Notes: a model not told the origin generated them from the sequence alone. 41,457 nt of DNA from Okeania sp. SIO1I7 (GCA_010672585.1 JAAHGF010000035.1:23780-65236); one strand, 5' to 3'. Counted from the first letter of the stretch, positions 1 through 9,134 are shown. Numbers and translations: made by a program.

Positions 1-20
1 GGTAGCTACATCGCTTCTAT

Positions 21-182
21 ATGAGTAAATATATCGATACTGTTGATGGGGTGAAAATTTTTCGTGCTTCACAGGATGATGATTTTTCTGTGCTTTGGTT
101 ATGTGGGTATCTCTTATATGTATTCAGTTACGAAATCCTGTTTTTGGAGTTGAATAAAAAGTCATGTATATTGGCGAGTTAA
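21..182 (+). CDS. Possible small protein, unit 1 of tandem duplication
   Basis: An ATG-started frame of 53 codons begins MSKYIDTVDGVKIF and has a hydrophobic stretch in its second half (LWLCGYLLYVF). It ends about 40 bp before an intrinsic-terminator-like hairpin. No clear Shine-Dalgarno sequence precedes the ATG, and I recognise no family. The only support is that the frame is intact in both copies of the duplication, but the copies are so similar that this says little about selection. It could equally be a non-coding RNA unit. Confidence 0.25.
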   Translation: MSKYIDTVDGVKIFRASQDDDFSVLWLCGYLLYVFSYEILFLELNKKSCILAS

Positions 183-220
183 CCACAATAATAAAATACT
201 ATCACGATTTTTTTGGAGAT

Positions 221-249
221 GCAAGGGGAAATACCTTGCCGTTTTTTTT
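221..249 (+). terminator. Intrinsic terminator, unit 1
   Basis: GCAAGG (221-226) pairs with CCTTGC (234-239) around a 7-base loop and is followed by a run of eight T (242-249). This is the standard shape of a rho-independent terminator reading rightwards. Confidence 0.6.
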
Positions 250-328
250 GAGCTTCACACAATGATAATTTTCTGGATTTGTAAATATAGCGTTGGCGGA
301 GTAAGTGGGGTAGCTACATCGCTTCTAT

Positions 329-490
329 ATGAGTAAATATATCGATACTGTTGATGGGGTGAAAATTTTTCGTGCTTCACAGGATGATGATTTTTCTGTG
401 CTTTGGTTATGTGGGTATCTCTTATATGTATTCAGTTACGAAATCCTGTTTTTGGAGTTGAATAAAAAGTCATGTATATTGGCGAGTTAA
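329..490 (+). CDS. Possible small protein, unit 2 of tandem duplication
   Basis: Second copy of the 53-codon frame, with the same sequence as the copy at 21-182. It lies in the second unit of the tandem duplication and is likewise followed by a hairpin and T tract. The same caution applies: no ribosome-binding site and no recognised family, so it may be non-coding. Confidence 0.25.
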   Translation: MSKYIDTVDGVKIFRASQDDDFSVLWLCGYLLYVFSYEILFLELNKKSCILAS

Positions 491-528
491 CCACAATAAT
501 AAAATACTATCACGATTTTTTTGGAGAT

Positions 529-556
529 GCAAGGGGAAATACCTTGCCGTTTTTTT
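529..556 (+). terminator. Intrinsic terminator, unit 2
   Basis: Same hairpin as in unit 1 (GCAAGG 529-534, CCTTGC 542-547), here followed by seven T instead of eight. Confidence 0.6.
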
Positions 557-599
557 GAGCTTCACACAATGATAATTTTCTGAATTTGTGAATATAGCG

Positions 600-1763
600 A
601 TCATCTAATACCAATTTCATAAAGTATTGCTACATTCATGGAAGAATGAGAAGGGAGTAGAGGAAGAGAAGCTTAAGGAAGTCAGAAGTCAGAAGTCAGT
701 AGGGGTGGTTTCCTACGGAATGCTCCGCAAACGCGAACCACCCGTACAGAAGTTATTTTTGTAACGGGGATGCGTGAGCAACTCTCCAAAAATATTGCGC
801 CTTAAAAGGTGGGGTTTTAGACCTATGTTATTTTGATAAAAAAAAAGAGAAAAACAATTAATTTTTACAATACTTATTTGCGAGTAAAAAAAATTTTACT
901 TAAGGCTAAAAATTATAGATTTAAGATGTAACTACCTTTATTTTATTTGCTAGAAACTATTTAGTCTGCCAAAAATTTATGTCACTAATTTTACTTAAAT
1001 ATTTACAATCCTCACCTAGATTGGCTATATTTTATATGTAAGCTATCAGCTATCAGCTATCAGCTATCAGCTATCAGCTATTGATTTATTACTTTTTGAA
1101 TAGGAATTAGTATTGATAGATTTAAGGATAATTAAAAGTATTGAAAAAAAACTGACCTTGACTATGGATACTGTATATTCATTATTTATGAAACATCTAA
1201 AAGTTGAGTGCTAATAGCTGAATGGTTACTTTTATATAGTGTTTTTATCTGGAATGTGGAAAGCAAGTTCTATGAAAAAAGGAATAGGGAATAGGGAATA
1301 GTAAAGGGGGAAAAACAACATTAAATAGTAATAAATACAAGGATGTAATGAACTAAAAACAGAACATCGTTTTTTTTCTAATAAAAAAACTCAATCTATA
1401 TTTAGATCTCATTTGAAAACACTATAGATAGTTAAGTGATTTTAAATATCATCATTTTACAGCTTAAATTTAATATTAAAAAAAAATGAACGAGCAAATC
1501 ATCTAGATAAGGTAATAAAGCTGATAGCTGAATGCTGTTTGCGCAGCATTCCGCAGGAAATGCTTACCGAATTATTAATTATTAATTATTAATTATCCAT
1601 TATCAATTATCAATTATCAATTATCAATTAATGAAAAATAGACAAACATATAGTCATCAAAAATCATATAATAATTTGATAGTCACCTAGTTATCCAAAA
1701 TGTAAAATCTCTCATAACTTCAATAGGATAACTATATTTAAGATACTTTTTGAATTTTATAAA
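600..1763. other. Gene-free region with short repeats
   Basis: No credible gene. It is AT-rich and contains heptamer repeats (AGCTATC at 1041-1083), a TTTCCTACGGAATGCTCCGC-type short palindrome near 710-740 and a related reversed form near 1540-1565, and at 1563-1635 the two AT-rich arms of a dispersed repeat (TTAATAA-type and TTATCAA-type heptamers) joined with no core between them. Confidence 0.6.
1041..1083. repeat. Heptamer tandem repeat (AGCTATC)n
   Basis: About six perfect copies of a 7-bp unit. The class corresponds to the short tandemly repeated repetitive (STRR) sequences known from filamentous cyanobacteria. Other heptamer runs in this window are near 7378-7416 (GGGAACA), 9099-9121 (TGATAAC), 10985-11019 (AGAATTT) and 28155-28185 (AACTGAT). 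Confidence 0.85.
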
Positions 1764-3056
1764 ATGTTTTATATCGTTAAATGGAATCGGTTTAGATTAT
1801 TTGCTACATTCGGACTAATCTTAACATTTTTGATTAGTTGCACTACTCCCTCTCCTACTAACTTAAATACTCAAGAAATTAAGTTTTGGACGATACAGCT
1901 TCAACCTCAATTTACGAATTATTTTAATCAATTGATTACTGATTTTGAAACTGATAATCCAGGTTTATCAGTACGATGGATTGATATACCTTGGTCAATG
2001 ATGGAAAAGAAAATTCAGAGTGCTATTTTGGCAAAAACTCTTCCAGATGTGGTTAATCTTAATTCAAATTTTGGATATTTATTGACTGAAACTAATGCTT
2101 GGTTAAATTTGGATACTATATTATCAGATTCGGTAAAAAATCAATATTTACCTAACTTTTGGCAGGCTAGTAAAATTAATGGTAAAAGTTTTGGTATCCC
2201 TTGGTATGCCACAACAAATATAACTATTTATAATTCTCAGCTATTTCAACAAGCAGGACTAGAACAACCTCCCAAAAATTATTCAGATTTAGCAGAGGTG
2301 GCTAAACAGATTAAGGAAAAAACTGATAAGTACGCATTTTTTATTTCTTTTCTACCAGAAGAATTGTCAGAGGTATTAGAATCTTTTGGCAAGATGGGAG
2401 TGACACTGATAGATGTTGATGGAAAGGCTGCTTTTAATACTCCAACTGGTCAGGCAGTATTCAAGTATTGGGTCGATCTATATCAAGATGGGCTATTACC
2501 AAAGGAGGTATTGACAAAAGGAAGTCAAGCTGGTACCGATTTATATCAAGCTGGAGAAATAGCTATGTTGTTTTCTGGTTCAGAAGTTATTGGGGCAATA
2601 TCTGAAGATACACCAGAGATTGGACAAGTATCAAAACCTGTATCTCAAATTACAGGTGAAACTGGTAAAAAAAGTATGATGTTAATGAATTTAGCTATTT
2701 CTAGTAATACTAAACTACCAGACCGAGCGCTGAAATTTGCTTTGTTTATTACTAACAATCAAAATCAAACGGCTTTTACTCAAGAGACTAATGTTCTACC
2801 TTCTATAACTCAGACTTTAGAGAATAATTATTTTCAAAGTCTTCCTTCTAATGCTTCTACTCAAGATAAGGCTCGAATTATTAGTGCTAATCAAATGCTT
2901 AAAGCAGAAGTTTTACTTCCACAAGTAAAAAATTTGAATGAGTTGAAACAGATTATTTCTCAAAACTTACAAGCAGCTATGTTGGCAGAGAAAACTGTTG
3001 AAAAGGCGATCGCTGATGCGGCGTTTGAATGGGATAATTTATCGGGAAGGAGTTAA
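1764..3056 (+). CDS. Extracellular solute-binding protein, family 1 (sugar type), lipoprotein
   Basis: Predicted periplasmic substrate-capture component of an ABC importer, most like the carbohydrate-binding family 1. The N-terminus has basic residues, a hydrophobic stretch and a lipobox ending LISC, with Cys26 as the expected lipidated residue. The mature part shows the family pattern: KFWTIQL near the start, then a span with DIPWSMMEKKIQSA, then PDVVNLNS and FGIPWYATT. The length of 430 aa is normal for the family. No permease or ATPase gene is adjacent, so it is an orphan binding protein here and its partners must be elsewhere. Its substrate cannot be read from the sequence. Confidence 0.85.
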   Translation: MFYIVKWNRFRLFATFGLILTFLISCTTPSPTNLNTQEIKFWTIQLQPQFTNYFNQLITDFETDNPGLSVRWIDIPWSMMEKKIQSAILAKTLPDVVNLNSNFGYLLTETNAWLNLDTILSDSVKNQYLPNFWQASKINGKSFGIPWYATTNITIYNSQLFQQAGLEQPPKNYSDLAEVAKQIKEKTDKYAFFISFLPEELSEVLESFGKMGVTLIDVDGKAAFNTPTGQAVFKYWVDLYQDGLLPKEVLTKGSQAGTDLYQAGEIAMLFSGSEVIGAISEDTPEIGQVSKPVSQITGETGKKSMMLMNLAISSNTKLPDRALKFALFITNNQNQTAFTQETNVLPSITQTLENNYFQSLPSNASTQDKARIISANQMLKAEVLLPQVKNLNELKQIISQNLQAAMLAEKTVEKAIADAAFEWDNLSGRS

Positions 3057-3248
3057 AAGGGAAAAGGTTTTGTAGAGACTTGGCTTTTGATAATAAAGTG
3101 TCGATCAAATAAGTATTCAGAGATTATGGATCTACTTCAGATAAAAGTTGGAAGGAGTCCAGGGATTGAAATAAGCATGATAGAGTAGTGTCTCAATATT
3201 CAGACTTCTAAGCTGACAAATAGAAAGTTATAGTTGTGCAAAAGAGCA

Positions 3249-3470
3249 CTTACCGAATAATTAATAATTAATAATTAATAATTAATAATTAAAGAATTCA
3301 GGTTTAAAGCTGACCCTTTTAAGGGGAAAAAAAGCGGTCGATCTTCGCAGCTTTCCCGTAGGGTGGGATGGCGAGGTTTCCTCACCATATCCAATCGACC
3401 AAGAAAAGAAAATATTCCTTATATTCAATTCCGTAGCGGTTAAAACCAGAGGTAATTATCAATTAATGAA
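3249..3470 (+). repeat. Structured dispersed repeat, copy 1 (full)
   Basis: Order of parts: CTTACCGAATAATTAATAAT heptamer arm, TTTAAAGC, palindrome CCCTTTTAAGGGG, a core starting GCGGTCGAT (3334-3342) and closing ATCGACC (3394-3400), then AATATTCCTTATATTCAATT, a GTAGCGGTTAAAACCAGAGG segment and an AT-rich arm ending ATTAATGAA. The core can fold: GGTCGAT/ATCGACC as the outer stem, TCCC/GGGA inside, and GAGG-TTT-CCTC. Related copies are at 4210-4378, 21271-21506 and 28012-28150. Confidence 0.75.
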
Positions 3471-3520
3471 CTATTTCCTTTTTTAGATTTCCCGATAAAT
3501 TCAATCTCTTAATATATTTA

Positions 3521-3786
3521 GGGTTTGCTGATTAAATATAAAAGCATTGATATATAAAGAATTTATCCTTTTTGAGGTCGAAAAAAGTACCTGGTTTTCA
3601 GCTCTTCACGCTCAAAAAGTTAGTATTTTAGGCGCATAGTTGGGCAGAAAAATCAAGGGACTATTCTTACTTCTACCTCGTCTAAATTCCTATTTCTCCT
3701 GTCTTCCCCTCCTGGGAGGGGTTAGGGGTGGGTTGTCTCCTGTCTCCTGTCTCCTACCCCTACTAAAAGACTTTTTCCGCAGACCC
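3521..3786 (+). mobile_element. MITE family 1, copy A (266 bp, TSD TATTTA)
   Basis: Left end GGGTTTGCTGATTAAAT, right end TCCGCAGACCC (inverse of the left end with two changes). Both ends are bordered by TATTTA (3515-3520 and 3787-3792), a perfect 6-bp target duplication. There is no transposase; a 94-codon open frame across it is repeat-derived. The interior carries a TCCTGTC-type heptamer run and a CCCCTCCTGGGAGGGG palindrome shared with the other copies. Confidence 0.85.
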
Positions 3787-3943
3787 TATTTAGATATTTG
3801 TTTTTTCTTTATTCAGACTTCTAAACTGACAATTTGTTTTTTCCTTTTTAAGAAACGCTATACTGCTTATTTTTGTAACAAATATATATTTTTTTTTAAA
3901 CGGTTAGCGGAATTGAGATATTAATTCTATTATTTGATATGTA

Positions 3944-4053
3944 TATAGCGTTTCTCAGTAAGTGTTAGGTATGCCTATTTGTCTTCTATTCTCTGTTCCT
4001 TGTTCCCTAAAACCAAGGAATGCGCGTACCTCACCAGCATGGGAATTGCTATA
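3944..4053. repeat. TATAGC-ended inverted-repeat element
   Basis: Starts TATAGC (3944-3949), ends GCTATA (4048-4053). Inside the ends the two arms match imperfectly (TTAGGTATGCC against the inverse GTGAGGTACGC). No coding capacity. Probably a small non-autonomous element; the target duplication is not clear. Confidence 0.45.
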
Positions 4054-4209
4054 AAGTTTTTCATGTTGATGAAATCAATTAACTAAACTTAAAAATAAAG
4101 CGACGATCATGGAAACAAGAAATCTGAACCTTACCTGTATAAAACCCATTTGGTATCTTCATAAATATGCGCTTTTTGTTAGCCTTGAGTCAGGAGACAG
4201 GAGACAGGA

Positions 4210-4378
4210 GTTCATTAATGGATAATGAATAATGGATAATGGATAATGGATAATTACCTCTGATTAAAACCGTTACGGAATTGAATATAAGGAATATTGT
4301 CTTTTTTTTTCCCTTAAAAGGGGAGGCTTTAAACCTGAATTATTTAATTATTAATTATTAATTATTAATTATTTGGTA
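4210..4378 (-). repeat. Structured dispersed repeat, copy with core deleted (reversed)
   Basis: Read on the minus strand it has the TTAATAA arm, GGTTTAAAGCCTCCCC, TTTTAAGGG, then directly AATATTCCTTATATTCAATT, GTAACGG and the AT-rich right arm. The GCGGTC...GACC structured core seen in the full copies is absent. Confidence 0.65.
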
Positions 4379-4797
4379 AGAGGTAAGAGGGAAGAGAGAA
4401 GAGGGAAGATGTGGCGAGAAATAATACAAAAAATTCAACACTCCTTCAGATGATTTTACCTCAAAATTGATGCGCGAAAAGACTTGACTAGCATAATTAT
4501 ATAGCTCTCAAATGGGTTCTATATTAATTGCTAAAAATCTAATTTCATAAAACTTTACCAGTTTTTCCATCAGCGATCGCCTCAAAATCAAATGTAAATT
4601 AGTTAAAATTCTCAGTAAAAAAACGGACGATAATAATAAAATTTATCTGTAAAATTAAATTGATAGTTATTTGATTTTATCCCAGACTTTGTCATCAAGT
4701 TAAGTGAAATTGCGGATATTAAAACTTTTCTAAATTTATTTAGAGAATAATCAAGAATACAGAATTAAGGACTGCATTGATTGATGGAGTATTAAAA

Positions 4798-6051
4798 ATG
4801 ATTACGACAACAAAACCAACTACAGCTAGATTTTTTAAACATTTAATCCGTTTAATACCTCAACAGTTTAGTGGTAAGGTAGAACTCCAAAATACGGATG
4901 GACAAACATGGCAATTATATTTTGATAGAGGTTGTATAACTTGGGCTAATGGTGGTAGTAGTTCCTGGCGAAGATGGCGCAGAAATTTTACTCAATTTTG
5001 CCCTTTTATTTCTCTGGAAACTCTAAGTTTCTACACCCATGATGTTTGTGAAAGTTGGCAATATTACATAGTTAATATTTTATTGAAACAAGAAAAAATA
5101 TCACTCTCACAAGCTATTTCTATAATTAACAATACCTTGGTCGAAGTATTGTTTGATTTAATTCAGCAAGATAATTTAGATACTTTACAAATTACTTCTG
5201 TAACTTGCCATCTACAAGCAGAAATGAAACAACCAATTTCTCGTTTGAGTATCTATGAGGCTTTTGAAAAAGTTAAGCCAATATGGCAAGCTTGGTACGA
5301 GGCAAATTTACACAACTATTCTCCCAACTTAGCTCTTGTATTGAATAAACCTGAACTTTTAGAACAACAGATATCAGCTTTAACATACAAAAAATTGCAG
5401 ATATTAATTAGTAAAAAACTCACACTGCGAGACTTAGCTTTTTACTTAAATCAGGATTTATTAAGACTAACTAAAATATTTATGAATTATGTGAGTCAAG
5501 AAATAATTCAATTGACTAATGTACCTGATATACCTGCATTATCTGTATTAAAAATTGATCCACTAAAAAGTCAAACAAAAGAGATTCAAACACAAAATTC
5601 ACAATTTCCAGAAACTACTATAAAGAGCCAGAAAAAATTAGTAGTTTGTATTGATGATTGCCCCATAATAAATAAAATCATGGGAAAATTTATTACAAAA
5701 AGAGGCTATCAATTTATAGGAATTCAAAAATCTACATTGGCTGTGCCTACCCTCATAGAAATACAACCAGATTTAATATTTTTAGACATAGAAATGCCTA
5801 TTGCTAATGGCTATGAAATTTGTAGCCAACTTCGTAGAATACCTCATTTAAAAAATACTCCTATAGTAATTATCACTGGGAGAGGTAGCATAATTGATCG
5901 AGTTCGTGCTCAGTTTGTAGGATGTTCTGAATTTATGAATAAACCAGTAAGCTCAGAAAAAATTGAGGAAATTTTTCATAAATACCTGTATTTAGCAAAC
6001 CCAAAAACAGAAATTTCAGTAGTAGGGTCTTTAGTTCCAGCTAGTTGCTAG
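4798..6051 (+). CDS. PATAN-domain response regulator (PatA-like)
   Basis: Signal-transduction protein: an N-terminal PATAN (DUF4388-type) region followed by a C-terminal receiver. The PATAN part shows GKVELQNTDGQTWQLYF, GCITWANGG and a WRRWRR stretch. The receiver starts near residue 279, with acidic pair Asp286/Asp287, phospho-acceptor Asp330 in FLDIEMP and conserved Lys382 in NKPVS, so it looks phosphorylatable. There is no DNA-binding output domain. The family includes PatA of heterocyst patterning and taxis regulators. I chose ATG at 4798 because GGAG lies 8 bases before it; a TTG 21 bases upstream is also in frame. The 3' end overlaps the convergent folC by 21 bases. No kinase is adjacent. 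Confidence 0.85.
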   Translation: MITTTKPTTARFFKHLIRLIPQQFSGKVELQNTDGQTWQLYFDRGCITWANGGSSSWRRWRRNFTQFCPFISLETLSFYTHDVCESWQYYIVNILLKQEKISLSQAISIINNTLVEVLFDLIQQDNLDTLQITSVTCHLQAEMKQPISRLSIYEAFEKVKPIWQAWYEANLHNYSPNLALVLNKPELLEQQISALTYKKLQILISKKLTLRDLAFYLNQDLLRLTKIFMNYVSQEIIQLTNVPDIPALSVLKIDPLKSQTKEIQTQNSQFPETTIKSQKKLVVCIDDCPIINKIMGKFITKRGYQFIGIQKSTLAVPTLIEIQPDLIFLDIEMPIANGYEICSQLRRIPHLKNTPIVIITGRGSIIDRVRAQFVGCSEFMNKPVSSEKIEEIFHKYLYLANPKTEISVVGSLVPASC

Positions 6052-7293
6052 AAAATTTCCTAATAAATACAGAGAACCACATAAAACAATCAGATTTTCA
6101 CTTTCAGCCATAGCCTCTTCCATGGCAGTTGTTAAATTGGGGTAAACTTGACAAAATGCTAATTCTGTGCAAATATTCATAGCTATAGTAGTAAGCTGAC
6201 CCGTATCAGCCGAACTATGGTCTGGCACAGGAACTAGGTACAAGCGATCGCCTGGTCTAATCAAAGCGCGAAAAATTTCTGAATGTTCCTTAGTTGAAAG
6301 CATACCCATAACCCAACTGATGGATGGATAATTAAGTGTCCTGACATATCTCCCCAATACTTGGGCAGCAGCAGTATTATGAGCACCATCAATTAATAAT
6401 TTACGGTCTTGCCATTTTTTCCATTGCAAACGCCCAGGCCATTTAGTATTAGCGATTCCTTCTTGAATTGCTGTAGGAAAAATATACCAACCCTGTTTTT
6501 CCAGAATATGAATTGTCTCAATAGCGATCGCTGAATTAATTAACTGTACATCTCCAAGTAATGGGAGTTGATATTCCATACCTTGATAATTAGCCATAGA
6601 TAAAGAATCATTTTCCCTACTCCGCTCTAATAATTCAGCAGGTGTTACCCAAATTACAGGACACTCCAAGTCATGAACCCGCTTTTGTACTACTTTTTCT
6701 GCTTCTAGTGGTAGTTGCCCAATTATTGCAGGACATCCTGGTTTCAGAATACCTGCTTTTTCACGAGCAATATCAGCCAAAGTTGGACCTAACCTTTGCC
6801 AATGTTCCCAACTAATTGAAGTAATAACAGTTACCATTGGTTGCTGACAAACATTTGTAGCATCTAGTCTTCCTCCCAACCCTACTTCTACAACCGCTAC
6901 ATCTACCTCTTGTTGAGCAAAATACAACCAAGCTGCTGCAGTAATCACCTCAAACTGAGTAGGTGAAGCTTGTTCTGGATTAATAGCTGCTTCTACTTCT
7001 TCTAATAAATCTTGTAGTTTAGTCGGAGAAATTTGTTGTTCGTTAAGGCAAATACGTTCTGTCCAGTCTACGAGATGGGGTGAAGTGTAACGTCCAACTT
7101 TATATCCTGCTGCTGTGAGGATCGAAGATAGGTAAGCACAGACAGAACCTTTACCATTTGTCCCCGCAACGTGAATAATAGGTACTTGTTGATGGGGGTT
7201 TCCGAGGTTATCTAGAAGTTGGTAGATGCGTTCGAGACCAAGCTCAACGCCGAAATGTTCAAAGCGTTTTAGGAAAGAGTCTATTGAGTTCAC
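6031..7293 (-). CDS. folC: Folylpolyglutamate synthase / dihydrofolate synthase
   Basis: Adds glutamate to folates (and, in bifunctional forms, to dihydropteroate) using ATP, in the cytoplasm. It is a Mur-ligase-superfamily enzyme of 420 aa, the usual length. The ATP loop GTNGKGS is at residues 44-50, followed by the family signature YTSPHLVDWTERI. VVEVGLGGRLDATN and ITSISWEHWQRLG mark the central domain, and LLIDGAHN the C-terminal domain. The start codon is GTG at 7293. The end overlaps the PATAN-REC gene tail-to-tail. Confidence 0.95.
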   Translation of the reverse strand: MNSIDSFLKRFEHFGVELGLERIYQLLDNLGNPHQQVPIIHVAGTNGKGSVCAYLSSILTAAGYKVGRYTSPHLVDWTERICLNEQQISPTKLQDLLEEVEAAINPEQASPTQFEVITAAAWLYFAQQEVDVAVVEVGLGGRLDATNVCQQPMVTVITSISWEHWQRLGPTLADIAREKAGILKPGCPAIIGQLPLEAEKVVQKRVHDLECPVIWVTPAELLERSRENDSLSMANYQGMEYQLPLLGDVQLINSAIAIETIHILEKQGWYIFPTAIQEGIANTKWPGRLQWKKWQDRKLLIDGAHNTAAAQVLGRYVRTLNYPSISWVMGMLSTKEHSEIFRALIRPGDRLYLVPVPDHSSADTGQLTTIAMNICTELAFCQVYPNLTTAMEEAMAESENLIVLCGSLYLLGNFLATSWN

Positions 7294-7809
7294 AGTTTTA
7301 ATTTTTAGTTAATCAGGACTTCTGCTTTTTTACAGCAGTTTTCGAGTCTTAGAGGTACAAAGTTTTATTGCCCTAGGGAACAAGGAACAGGGAACAGGGA
7401 ACAGGGAACAGAGAATAGGAAGTATAAGAATAGTCTTACAACTGTACCTCACCCTTCCTCAAAAGTGCTGTAAGCTATAAACACTATACACAGCGGGAAG
7501 CGCTGTATCATTTATTAGAGTAAAACTGTGTTTTTAGTCAAATCGATATTTCTAGTTAAAGTTTTTGAACCAACTAAATTATTCGTAGCATTCTTTTGGC
7601 GTTGCACAGTGACGAATGATTTGAGATTTTTGATGAAAAAGATTTTGGATTTGATAATTGCTAGAACGATTAATATTAGGTTTTTTTTAGTCAAAGTCGA
7701 ACACCTATTTTTGGCAGTATCATTCCATAATGTGCAACCCCATTCTTTTTTATATTTCATATAACCTTTCTTCCCTCTTCCTTCTTTCTTCTTCCCTCTT
7801 CCTTCTTCC
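7294..7809. other. Gene-free gap with TA-flanked MITE and heptamer run
   Basis: Holds a family 3 MITE (7333-7470) and, from 7515 to 7764, open frames of 78-81 codons on both strands that overlap each other and show no protein family. I treat these as chance frames in AT-rich repeat-like DNA. Just before rsmI's 3' end is a CTTCC-rich repeat run. Confidence 0.5.
7333..7470. mobile_element. MITE family 3, copy 1 (TA-flanked)
   Basis: Left end TA-CAGCAGTTTTCGAG, right end CTCAAAAGTGCTG-TA; the inverse of the right end is CAGCACTTTTGAG. Length 138 bp, no ORF. TA on both sides fits a TA-target transposase such as IS630/Tc1-mariner; that link is inference. The interior carries a GGGAACA heptamer run. 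Confidence 0.6.
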
Positions 7810-8649
7810 TTATAATTTTAGAGCTATTTGATAAATTTGGCGACGGGATAGGTTGGTTTGATGCGCCAGTTGGCGACTAGCTTGCGATCGCGAAATTCCT
7901 TGTTCTAAAAGTTTTTGTAATTCTACTCTAATAGTATCTTCTGATATTACTGGTGTGTCTGGTTCTGCTCCTGCAATAATCAGGGTAAATTCTCCCCTTG
8001 GTCGCTCAGTTTGATAATGAATAATTGCTTGTCCAACTGTACCACGCCAAAATTCTTCATAGAGTTTTGTTAATTCTCTAGCTAAGACTATTTTTCTCTG
8101 TTTACCTAATACTTTAGCTAAATCTTCCAAGGTTTGTTTGAGTTTATGAGGAGATTCATATAAAATTATGGTTTCTTGTAAATTGGGTAAAACTTCTAAG
8201 TCTTGTTGACGTTGTTTACTTTTGCTTGGTAAAAAACCGATAAATATAAATTTATTGGTAGGTAGTCCAGAAGCACTTAATGCTGTGATACTTGCACTAA
8301 CTCCTGGTATTGGTACTACGGAAATATTTGCTGCAATACAAGCTTTTACTATTTCATATCCAGGGTCAGATATTCCTGGCATTCCAGCATCAGTTACTAG
8401 AGCAATTGTTTTTCCTTGATATAATTTTTCGATTAATTCAGGTATGCGACTTTGTTGGTTATGTTGATGGTAACTTAATTGTGGTGTTTGGATATCAAAA
8501 TGTTGTAATAATTTGCTGGTGTGGCGAGTGTCTTCTGCTGCTATTAGGTCTACTGTTTGTAGGGTTTTAATTGCTCGAAATGTTATATCTTCTAGATTGC
8601 CTATTGGTGTGCCAACAATGTAAAGAGTCCCTAAATTTACTTCATTCAT
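7810..8649 (-). CDS. rsmI: 16S rRNA (cytidine1402-2'-O)-methyltransferase RsmI
   Basis: SAM-dependent methyltransferase that 2'-O-methylates C1402 in the ribosomal decoding site. The N-terminus reads GTLYIVGTPIGNLEDITFRA, the diagnostic start of the tetrapyrrole-methylase-like RsmI fold, followed by AEDTRHTSKLL, TDAGMPGISDPGYE and IPGVSA. The C-terminal tail has the Q-S-R-x-x-Y type helix (SQASRQLAHQTNLSRRQIY). An in-frame ATG lies 21 bases upstream, but those codons fall in a CGCGGAGCGC repeat, so I chose ATG 8649, giving 279 aa, the normal length. Confidence 0.95.
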   Translation of the reverse strand: MNEVNLGTLYIVGTPIGNLEDITFRAIKTLQTVDLIAAEDTRHTSKLLQHFDIQTPQLSYHQHNQQSRIPELIEKLYQGKTIALVTDAGMPGISDPGYEIVKACIAANISVVPIPGVSASITALSASGLPTNKFIFIGFLPSKSKQRQQDLEVLPNLQETIILYESPHKLKQTLEDLAKVLGKQRKIVLARELTKLYEEFWRGTVGQAIIHYQTERPRGEFTLIIAGAEPDTPVISEDTIRVELQKLLEQGISRSQASRQLAHQTNLSRRQIYQIALKL

Positions 8650-9134
8650 ATAGCGCTCCGCGCAAGGCAAAAGTCAAAAATTGGCGTTGGTGAATTAGTG
8701 TATGATATTAATCTTAATTACCCAGGAGTCAGGAGTCAGGAGTCAGGAGTCAACTCACCCCTAGCCGCTCCCAGGAGGGGAAGAAAGAAGAAGAAAGAGG
8801 AGTAAAAGGAGAAAGTTTTTTGGTCGCGGAGCGCGGAACAGAGTTCTATGACACTCTGCTCCGGACATGATATCATACCTCTTTTCACCAACACCAAAAA
8901 TTTATAGTGTAAAAGTTATCCCTGACGCAAGTCTTTCTAATTTTTTCAATGCTTAGAGCTTAACTCTAATGGTCAAAATAATTTCAGTTATAATAGTTCT
9001 AATTTACAACTAAATTAATCATAAAATTTTGATTCTGAAATTATCACCAAGGGAAAAGATAATATTCCTTATATTCAGCCTTCTTATTGCAGAGGTACTG
9101 ATAACTGATAACTGATAACTGAAATAGCTTTGGT
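8650..9134. other. Gene-free gap with repeats
   Basis: Contains an AGGAGTC heptamer run (8723-8752), a CCTCCTGGGAGG-like palindrome, a GCGGAGCGCGGAACAGAGT...ACTCTGCTCCG inverted pair (8824-8864), and at 9052-9121 the right-hand part of the structured repeat (AATATTCCTTATATTCAGCC and TTATTGCAGAGGTACTG). No gene seen. Confidence 0.5.
8723..8752. repeat. Heptamer tandem repeat (AGGAGTC)n
   Basis: About four perfect copies of a 7-bp unit between rsmI and the Cys-rich protein gene. Confidence 0.85.

Larger units (their letters stand above)
1..599. repeat. Tandem duplication, two ~300-bp units
   Basis: The sequence from base 1 to about 293 recurs at 309 to about 599 with very few differences: one T fewer in the poly-T run, and single changes near the end (ggatttgtaaa versus gaatttgtgaa). 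The offset is 308 bp up to the T run. The two units are joined by a short linker (293-308). Because the window opens right at the start of unit 1, the array may continue upstream. Each unit contains a possible 53-codon ORF followed by a hairpin with a T tract, so the duplicated unit looks like a complete small transcription unit rather than a random segment. Confidence 0.9.
3057..4797. other. Gene-free region filled with mobile and structured repeats
   Basis: No credible gene in 1.7 kb. It contains a structured dispersed repeat (3249-3470), a complete MITE with 6-bp target duplication (3521-3786), a TATAGC-ended inverted-repeat element (3944-4053) and a reversed, core-deleted copy of the structured repeat (4210-4378). 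The stretch 4379-4797 is AT-rich upstream DNA of the PATAN-REC gene. Confidence 0.7.

Noticed and set aside
3640-3924. 94-codon ORF on the plus strand
   Set aside because: It runs through a MITE interior and a heptamer run; the protein (PLLGGVRGGLSPVSCLLP) is a typical repeat translation.
7515-7764. Overlapping 81- and 78-codon ORFs on opposite strands
   Set aside because: No recognisable family, no ribosome-binding site, AT-driven composition and full mutual overlap.
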